Origin: Eubacteriales Family XIII. Incertae Sedis bacterium
GTDB taxonomy: Bacteria > Bacillota_A > Clostridia > Peptostreptococcales > Anaerovoracaceae
Direction of reading: 5' to 3'
Assembly: GCA_031280075.1 (NCBI GenBank)
Contig: JAITHG010000318.1
Coordinates: forward strand, 1-10,302
Length of the DNA stretch: 10,302 nucleotides
Made by a program: the position numbers and the translations under genes. Positions 5,989 through 10,302 of this stretch are shown one piece after another (position 1 is the stretch's first letter; the number at the start of each line of letters is the position of its first letter). The notes beneath the pieces were generated by a model. That model was given only the letters and a program-made list of their open reading frames with translations. It was not told the DNA's origin and ran no database searches.

Positions 5989-7155
5989 CTATAGCGTCGC
6001 CCCAGCCCTTTCTCCCGTGTCTTTTGTGTCCGCCTTCCCCGCAGGTGCGAGCCGCCTGTGCAGCCAGGCAGCCAGTGCATGGCTCCGGCGCTCAAGCAGT
6101 AGGGACAGGGGGATGGCGAGGGCGTTGGAGGTCGCGAGCGCGATAGCGAAACGCAGCCCATCCGGGAGCGGCAGCCCACAGCCCGCGAAAAAGACGAGGA
6201 CGGGGTAGTGGATCAGGAACAGCGAATAGGAATAGCCGGAGAAAAACCGGATGGCCGTGCCGAACGCGCGGGCACGCCGGTGCATGCCGCGCCCCGTGCC
6301 GGCAGCAAGGAGCAGGAACACAAAGAGACCGGCAAGCAGCGTGAACGCGGGAAAATAGACATCGCCCGCATCGGCTGCCAGGCGGAATGCCGCATACAGC
6401 GAGACCGCCGCCGCGAGCAACATCAGGCAGCAGGCGAAGCCGCCCCAGCGCCGTTCGCGAAGCCCGCACGCCAGGAGGATCGCCGCGCCGAAAAACCAGG
6501 TGAGGGTGATGCCGTTTGCCCGTCCGTCCGCAATGTGGAAAACCGGGCTGATACTGAGGGGCAGCAGCAGGAGAAGGGGCAAGAGGCGCACCCGGCCCTG
6601 CCGGCTTCGCTTCGGGAGGACAAGCATGCAGTAGCCGAACAGCATGTAGAGCCACCACTCCACGCCGAGCGCCCAGAGAGGTCGGTCGGAGCCGAAGGAC
6701 GTGATCGGGGCGAAGGACTCGAAGCCCGGGAAGTCCTGCAGGAAGAGAAGATTGCCCAAGAAAGTCCCAGCGTTGAACGCATCGCCAAAAAGGTAGGCAT
6801 CACCGAGCAGCTGACGGCTCACCAAGTCAATGCCTACGACCAGCAGCAGCGCCGGGTAGTAGACGATGCAGATGCGCGCAAAGCGATCGATGAAGAACCC
6901 CCGAAAACTGTAAGGACGAGAAGCATCCGCCGTCTTGCGCCGGATGGAATAGAGCGTGAAATAGCCCGAAATCAGGAAGAGCAGCACGACGCCGAGATTC
7001 TGTACAGGGAAGGGAGGCTCCGCCAAATTGAAAAAGCTGACACCATGCCCGACGAGCACCATCCACGCCGCGCAGGCGCGCAGCAGATCCATCGTCAAGG
7101 AATTCGCTTGACCGAGTGTACGAAAACGATTGTCTGAACCCACGCCTGTGACCAC
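5989..7155 (-). CDS. integral membrane acyltransferase (acyltransferase-3 / OafA-YrhL family)
   Basis: A 388-residue polytopic inner-membrane protein that probably transfers an acyl group (often acetyl) to a sugar of an envelope polysaccharide, peptidoglycan or other glycan. Family features run in order: LTMDLLRACAAWMVLVGHG with conserved Arg26 and the catalytic-type His37; LLFLISGYFTLYSIRRK for the FFxxSG motif; PLWALGVEWWLYMLFGY for the LWSLxxExxFY motif; and SYSLFLIHYPVL near the end. About ten hydrophobic segments alternate with short basic loops, the usual topology and length. The start is a GTG at 7155, preceded by GGAAGGG four bases upstream. An extended -10 lies about 75 bases before it. 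No glycan-biosynthesis genes adjoin it, so the acceptor is unknown. The C-terminal tail is basic and probably cytoplasmic. Confidence 0.87.
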   Translation of the reverse strand: MVTGVGSDNRFRTLGQANSLTMDLLRACAAWMVLVGHGVSFFNLAEPPFPVQNLGVVLLFLISGYFTLYSIRRKTADASRPYSFRGFFIDRFARICIVYYPALLLVVGIDLVSRQLLGDAYLFGDAFNAGTFLGNLLFLQDFPGFESFAPITSFGSDRPLWALGVEWWLYMLFGYCMLVLPKRSRQGRVRLLPLLLLLPLSISPVFHIADGRANGITLTWFFGAAILLACGLRERRWGGFACCLMLLAAAVSLYAAFRLAADAGDVYFPAFTLLAGLFVFLLLAAGTGRGMHRRARAFGTAIRFFSGYSYSLFLIHYPVLVFFAGCGLPLPDGLRFAIALATSNALAIPLSLLLERRSHALAAWLHRRLAPAGKADTKDTGERAGATL

Positions 7156-7188
7156 GTATCCCTTCCAACTAGAGAATCAACTTGAAAA

Positions 7189-7217
7189 CCGCCTGCCTGC
7201 AGCATGCGCCGAGGCGG
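7189..7217 (-). repeat. hairpin in the acyltransferase leader
   Basis: CCGCCT and AGGCGG arms (6 bp) enclose 17 bases that contain smaller self-complementary pieces. On the minus strand the second arm is followed by TTTTC. It could be an attenuator-like structure between promoter and gene. The stem is short, so the call is weak. Confidence 0.25.
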
Positions 7218-7231
7218 AAAACCGACGTATT

Positions 7232-7240
7232 ATTCTACCA
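7232..7240 (-). promoter_or_regulatory. extended -10 promoter for the acyltransferase gene
   Basis: The minus strand reads TGgTAGAAT, an extended -10, with transcription expected to begin near 7225 and a leader of about 70 nt. No good -35 is seen. It is divergent from the cysM promoter, about 70 bp away. Confidence 0.4.
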
Positions 7241-7305
7241 CAATGAGCCTGTCCAGGAATATGCGCGGCGTGGCAAAAAAAGTATCCGCAAATCCCTGTA
7301 CGGCG

Positions 7306-7334
7306 TTGACATCCTCCCTGGAGCACGTTATTAT
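7306..7334 (+). promoter_or_regulatory. strong promoter of the cysM-mec-cysO-moeZ operon
   Basis: A perfect TTGACA (7306-7311), an ideal 17-bp spacer and TATTAT (7329-7334, five of six consensus bases). Transcription should start near 7341, leaving a leader of about 60 nt, too short for a T-box or a SAM riboswitch. It is the best promoter match in the window and the only obvious one for the four genes after it. Confidence 0.75.
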
Positions 7335-7371
7335 ATATAACATATATGTGATATATAACATATAGGAGCAC
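7320..7371. promoter_or_regulatory. AT-rich direct-repeat operator overlapping the cysM promoter
   Basis: ATATATAACATATA is repeated exactly at 7333-7346 and 7351-7364 (18-bp period), and the junction contains the palindrome ACATATATGT (7340-7349). The pair overlaps the -10 and transcription start and is bracketed by GGAGCAC at 7320-7326 and 7365-7371. A repressor bound here would block the promoter. The protein is not identifiable from the window. Confidence 0.5.
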
Positions 7372-7402
7372 ATGCAATTAGTCCAAACGAAAGGAAAGGG
7401 GA

Positions 7403-8353
7403 ATGCCCTCAATGACAAGGCTGCCAGAACTGGTTGGGAATACGCCGCTGCTGGCATTGACGCGGCTCAGCGTGCAGAACGGCGGCGCGGAGGTCTGGGC
7501 GAAGGCTGAATTCCTGAACCCCAGCGGTTCTGTAAAGGACAGAGCCGCCCTTGCCATGATGCGAGACGGGGTTTCATCCGGGCGGCTCACGAAAGAAAAA
7601 GTCCTCATCGATGCCACCAGCGGCAACACCGGCATTGCCTACGCGATGTTCGGTGCGGCGCTCGGCTACCGCGTGCGCCTCTACCTGCCGGCGAATACCG
7701 GGATAGAGCGCAAGCGCGTGATCGGCAGCTTTGGGGCGGAGCTGGTTGAGACCAACCCGCTGGAAGGCTCGGATGGTGCCCTGCTGGCAGTCCGTACAGA
7801 GGTTGCACGCGCACCGCAGTTGTATTTCTATCCGGATCAATACGCCAACCCGGCCAACCCACGCGCACACTACGAAGGCACGGGGGCGGAGGTGTACTGG
7901 CAGACGGAAGGGCGGGTCACGCACTTCATCTGCGGGATGGGGACGTCGGGGACTTTCGTTGGGACATCGAGGCGGCTGAAAGAAGAGAACCGTGCGATCC
8001 GCACCATCGCAGTCCAGCCCGATTCGCCGCTTCACGGCATAGAGGGGACGAAGCACATGGCATCCACGATCACGCCCGGCATCTACGACGACACAGACAT
8101 GGACGAAGTGCTCACGGTCGGGACGGAAGAGGCCTATGGGATGGCGCGTCGACTGGCCGCAGAGGAAGGGCTCTTCGTCGGCATCTCGTCCGGGGCAAAT
8201 GTGGCTGCGGCACTGCGCCTCGCAAAGACCTTGCCGCCGGACGCCCTCGTCGTCACCCTCCTGTGTGACGGCGGATCCCGTTACCTGACGGAGGGCTTCT
8301 GGGAACAGGGGCAGCAAGCAGGCCCTGCCAATACGGAAGGGGGCGGCATATGA
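7403..8353 (+). CDS. cysM: cysteine synthase, CysM type
   Basis: A cytoplasmic fold-type II PLP enzyme of 316 residues that makes cysteine from an activated serine and a sulfur donor. Visible landmarks: NPSGSVKDR with the PLP-binding Lys45, the substrate loop TSGNTG (72-77), the phosphate-binding glycine loop GMGTSGT (178-184) and GISSGAN near the end. The stretches YANPANPRAHYEGTGAEV and LEGSDGALLAVRTE look closer to mycobacterial CysM than to ordinary CysK, which fits its neighbours. In mycobacteria that enzyme takes O-phosphoserine and the thiocarboxylated carrier CysO; the same donor is inferred here. Start: ATG 7403 has AAGGA 7 bases upstream, while ATG 7412 (in frame, three codons on) has AAAGGGG; either is possible. 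The stop overlaps the next ATG (ATGA, 8350-8353), so translation is coupled. Confidence 0.88.
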   Translation: MPSMTRLPELVGNTPLLALTRLSVQNGGAEVWAKAEFLNPSGSVKDRAALAMMRDGVSSGRLTKEKVLIDATSGNTGIAYAMFGAALGYRVRLYLPANTGIERKRVIGSFGAELVETNPLEGSDGALLAVRTEVARAPQLYFYPDQYANPANPRAHYEGTGAEVYWQTEGRVTHFICGMGTSGTFVGTSRRLKEENRAIRTIAVQPDSPLHGIEGTKHMASTITPGIYDDTDMDEVLTVGTEEAYGMARRLAAEEGLFVGISSGANVAAALRLAKTLPPDALVVTLLCDGGSRYLTEGFWEQGQQAGPANTEGGGI

Positions 8354-8778
8354 TCTGTCTGCTGGGTGAGCAAGAGCGGCAGATCCGCGAGGATGGCGAG
8401 CGGGTCTATCCAAACGAGGCATGCGGGATGCTGCTGGGGAGCGATGTGGGCGGCGAGCGGCAAATCCGGCGCGTCCTGCCCATCGAGAACGTGTTCGAGG
8501 CGGGGGAGAGGCATCACCGGTTCTCCATCGATCCGCTGGACTTTCTGAAGGCGGAGCGGGAGGCGGAGAAAAGCGGGCTGTCCGTCCTCGGGATCTACCA
8601 CTCCCACCCCGACCATCCAGCCGCCCCGTCGGAATACGACCTGCGATTGGCATGGCCATATTATTCGTACATCATCGTTTCGGTGGAGGGCGGGCAGTCC
8701 TGCGGGATGACCTGCTGGCGGCTGGATGCGGATGCCGGGACGTTTCGCGAAGAGAGGATCCTGCCCGAGGATGGCTGA
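8350..8778 (+). CDS. mec: JAMM/MPN+ zinc metalloprotease, Mec-like
   Basis: A 142-residue JAMM domain with the full zinc-site signature: Glu23 in PNEACGMLLG, then His84-Ser-His86-Pro followed by Ser94 and Asp97 (HxH-x10-D). It is a stand-alone enzyme of the usual length for bacterial Mec proteins. In Mycobacterium tuberculosis Mec cleaves the CysO-cysteine adduct after the Gly-Gly, releasing cysteine. In the thioquinolobactin system a related protease, QbsD, trims extra residues from the carrier QbsE. Here both jobs are plausible, because the neighbouring carrier has extra residues after its Gly-Gly. The gene starts within the cysM stop (ATGA) and ends 47 bases before the carrier gene. The active-site set is complete, so an active peptidase is expected. 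Substrate is inferred from the neighbourhood. Confidence 0.88.
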   Translation: MICLLGEQERQIREDGERVYPNEACGMLLGSDVGGERQIRRVLPIENVFEAGERHHRFSIDPLDFLKAEREAEKSGLSVLGIYHSHPDHPAAPSEYDLRLAWPYYSYIIVSVEGGQSCGMTCWRLDADAGTFREERILPEDG

Positions 8779-8825
8779 TGCGGCACGGGCAAGAGACCGG
8801 TACCAGTTTTGAAAGGAGAACAGGC

Positions 8826-9119
8826 ATGGCAGCAACATTGTTGATCCCCACTGCGCTTAGAGGCTTTGCAGACGGGGCGGGGAAAGTGGTCTTGGAAGGG
8901 GGCACGGCGGGCGCGCTGATTCGGTCTCTCGGGGAGCAGTTCCCCGACATCGTCCCCCATCTCTTCGACGAGGAAGGGAATCTGCGTTCTTATGTGAACG
9001 TCTTCATAGGGGAGGTGAACATCCGGGATCTGGATGGGCTGGACTCCGCGGTGGCAGACGGATCGGAAGTATCCATCGTGCCTGCCATCGCCGGGGGGTG
9101 CGGGGGAAGCCGGGTATGA
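8826..9119 (+). CDS. cysO: MoaD/ThiS-family sulfur carrier protein, CysO-like, with C-terminal extension
   Basis: A 97-residue ubiquitin-fold sulfur carrier. The start LLIPTALRGFADG and the end VADGSEVSIVPAIAGG follow mycobacterial CysO (SIPTILR..., ending ...TILPAVAGG). The C-terminal Gly-Gly is the part that becomes an acyl-adenylate and then a thiocarboxylate serving as sulfide donor. In this protein Gly90-Gly91 is not terminal: CGGSRV (92-97) follows before the TGA, so maturation by a protease is predicted, most simply by the JAMM enzyme encoded just upstream. The ATG at 8826 has a strong GAAAGGAG seven bases before it; a longer frame reaching back into the protease gene is an out-of-frame shadow of that gene. 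The stop overlaps the E1 start (ATGA, 9116-9119). A molybdopterin or thiamin role is less likely given the neighbours. Confidence 0.87.
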   Translation: MAATLLIPTALRGFADGAGKVVLEGGTAGALIRSLGEQFPDIVPHLFDEEGNLRSYVNVFIGEVNIRDLDGLDSAVADGSEVSIVPAIAGGCGGSRV

Positions 9120-10258
9120 GCGGTCCAGACACAGGCAAGGCGCATCTCCCGCCCCTCATCGACGATGGGCGCCTGGAGGATCTGACGCGCGACGAGCTGC
9201 GGAGGTATGGCAGGCACCTCATCCTGCCGGAGATCGGGCTGGAAGGGCAGAAGCGCCTGAAGGCGGCCAAGGTACTCATCGTCGGCACGGGCGGTTTGGG
9301 GGCGCCGCTCGCCCTCTACTTGGCGGCAGCCGGTGTGGGCACGCTCGGGCTCGTCGACTTCGACTTCGTGGAGGCATCCAACCTGCAGCGCCAGATCATC
9401 CACTCCACCGCCGACATCGACCGCCCCAAGACCGCATCCGCAAGGGACAGCGTGCTGGGCATCAACCCCGACGTCCGCGTGGAGGTGCACGACGTGGCGC
9501 TCACCAGCAAGAACGCCCTGCGTATTCTGGAAAAATATGATGTCGTGGCAGACGGGACGGACAACTACCCGACGCGCTACTTGGTGAACGATGCCTGCGT
9601 CCTGCTTGGCAAGCCCAACGTGTACGGCTCCGTCTTCCGCTATGAGGGGCAGGCGAGCGTGTTCTTTGCGGGGCACGGCCCCTGTTATCGGTGCCTCTAT
9701 CCCGCCCCCCCGCCCCCCGGTCTCGTGCCGTCCTGTGCCGAGGGCGGCGTGGTCGGCGTGCTTCCGGGCATCGTGGGCACGCTGCAGGCGAACGAAGTCA
9801 TCAAGCTGATCGTCGGCGGGGGGCAGGGGCTGGCAGGGCGGCTGCTGCTGTTCGACGCTTGGGAGGCGCGTTTCCGGGAACTGAGGCTGAGCCGCGATCC
9901 GTCCTGTCCCATCTGCGGCGACCATCCCACGATCGACGGGCTCATCGACTACGAGTCTTTCTGCGGACTCGGGCAGGACGGGGAGGAAGAGACCTTCGAT
10001 TCCATCACAGCAACCGACCTCAAGGCACGCATCGACCGCGGCGACCCACTGCAGCTCATCGACATCCGCGAGCCTCACGAGCAGAGCATAGCAAAATTCC
10101 CGGGTGCCAGGTACATCCCGCTCGGGCAGATGTCCCGTCGGCTGGACGAATTCGATCCGGATGTGGACGCGGTCTGCCTCTGTAAGCGCGGGCAGCGGAG
10201 AGCCTCCGAGAACGGCAGGAGAGCCAGATCATCAACAACGACGACTATGGGCTGCTGA
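9116..10258 (+). CDS. moeZ: MoeZ/MoeB-type E1-like adenylyltransferase with truncated rhodanese domain
   Basis: A 380-residue activator of sulfur carrier proteins. The E1-like domain (about 20-270) shows the ATP loop GTGGLG (57-62), NLQRQ (89-93), DGTDN (Asp149), the zinc cysteines Cys190/Cys193 and Cys264/Cys267, and Cys207 in PSCAEGGVVGVLPG. It would adenylate the carrier's Gly-Gly. A rhodanese domain starts near 295 (LQLIDIREPHEQ) and reaches the active loop CKRGQR, with Cys356 able to carry the persulfide. After that loop the frame runs into low-complexity residues (RRARSSTTTTMGC) and stops at 10258, about 40 residues short of a normal rhodanese end. A different frame looks coding from there on. 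The 3' end is therefore damaged, frameshifted or rearranged. ATG 9116 is chosen over GTG 9098 because of the GGGGGA ribosome site and the ATGA overlap with cysO. Confidence 0.85.
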   Translation: MSGPDTGKAHLPPLIDDGRLEDLTRDELRRYGRHLILPEIGLEGQKRLKAAKVLIVGTGGLGAPLALYLAAAGVGTLGLVDFDFVEASNLQRQIIHSTADIDRPKTASARDSVLGINPDVRVEVHDVALTSKNALRILEKYDVVADGTDNYPTRYLVNDACVLLGKPNVYGSVFRYEGQASVFFAGHGPCYRCLYPAPPPPGLVPSCAEGGVVGVLPGIVGTLQANEVIKLIVGGGQGLAGRLLLFDAWEARFRELRLSRDPSCPICGDHPTIDGLIDYESFCGLGQDGEEETFDSITATDLKARIDRGDPLQLIDIREPHEQSIAKFPGARYIPLGQMSRRLDEFDPDVDAVCLCKRGQRRASENGRRARSSTTTTMGC

Positions 10259-10302
10259 AGAATGTGGCGGACAGCCAGCGCATCAAACCGCTGAAGGGGG
10301 TG
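10186..10302 (+). other. second open frame over the 3' end of moeZ, running out of the window
   Basis: After a TAA at 10183-10185, the frame that begins at 10186 stays open to the window edge. It reads ESLRERQESQIIN followed by NDDYGLLKNVADSQRIKPL, with strongly GC-biased third positions (AAC AAC GAC GAC, CTG CTG AAG, CGC ATC), as in a real gene. It has no convincing start codon of its own (a GTG at 10264 is the best), so it may be the rest of a frameshifted or fused gene. The peptide does not look like the missing rhodanese end. I do not recognise the family. Confidence 0.45.

Noticed and set aside
6208..7137. 309-codon plus-strand frame opposite the acyltransferase
   Set aside because: It is Glu/Arg/Gln-rich low-complexity sequence typical of an antisense shadow of a GC-rich membrane gene, while the minus strand carries all acyltransferase-3 motifs.
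7335..7402. T-box, SAM riboswitch or leader peptide before cysM
   Set aside because: The leader is only about 60 nt. An ATG at 7372 opens a 44-codon frame overlapping cysM, but its AGGAG is only three bases away and the peptide shows no Cys run or other attenuation sign.
8421..8825. Long frame that joins the mec region in another frame to the carrier gene (232 codons)
   Set aside because: The part before 8826 is an Arg/Gly-rich shadow of the JAMM gene; the carrier family begins at the ATG with a strong ribosome site at 8826.
9098..9115. GTG 9098 as start of moeZ
   Set aside because: It lies inside the carrier gene's last codons without a suitable ribosome site; ATG 9116 gives the usual ATGA coupling.
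1..10302. CRISPR arrays, tRNA or rRNA genes, insertion sequences, phage integrase or att sites
   Set aside because: No regularly spaced repeats, cloverleaf genes, transposase or integrase motifs were seen on either strand by eye.

Overview
The window is about 10.3 kb of GC-rich bacterial DNA with AT-rich promoter regions, sigma70/sigmaA-type promoters and good Shine-Dalgarno sites. An AraC regulator carrying remnants of a GH39 domain, a saccharopine-dehydrogenase-like enzyme and the promoter style suggest a GC-rich Firmicute, possibly a Negativicute such as Selenomonas or a relative. That placement is an inference from gene content, because no rRNA or other marker gene is present.

Layout. 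(1) 1-1071, +: the 3' part of a MalY/PatB-type PLP C-S lyase, cut by the left edge. (2) 1072-1476: a gene-free AT-rich stretch with four DnaA-box-like nonamers, a perfect GntR-like palindrome, another inverted repeat and the probable promoter of the next gene. (3) 1477-3027, +: an AraC-family regulator whose C-terminal tail looks like the two ends of a GH39 domain without its barrel. (4) 3153-4415, +: a saccharopine-dehydrogenase-like oxidoreductase. Its promoter is preceded by two CAAGTCAGT direct repeats 22 bp apart, a plausible site for the neighbouring AraC protein. (5) 4534-4983, +: a lipocalin-like small protein with its own promoter. (6) A convergent junction with a long-armed palindrome. 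(7) On the minus strand, a membrane acyltransferase-3 protein (7155-5989) followed by a metallo-beta-lactamase-fold hydrolase (5946-5062). (8) 7306 to the end, +: a tightly coupled operon of cysteine synthase (cysM-like), a JAMM/MPN+ metalloprotease (mec-like), a MoaD/ThiS/CysO-type sulfur carrier protein and a MoeZ/MoeB-type E1 activator with a rhodanese tail.

The last operon is the centre of interest. Its four products match the protein-thiocarboxylate cysteine pathway known from Mycobacterium tuberculosis (CysM, Mec, CysO, MoeZ). MoeZ adenylates and sulfurates the carrier's C-terminal Gly-Gly, CysM adds the thiocarboxylate sulfur to an activated serine, and Mec releases cysteine. Here the carrier does not end at Gly-Gly but continues with six residues (CGGSRV). 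It therefore probably needs cleavage before use, and the bond to be cut is Gly-Cys, the same bond Mec cuts in the CysO-cysteine adduct. Start/stop overlaps (ATGA) couple cysM to mec and the carrier gene to moeZ. The moeZ frame ends abnormally inside the rhodanese domain, and another coding-like frame takes over to the window edge.
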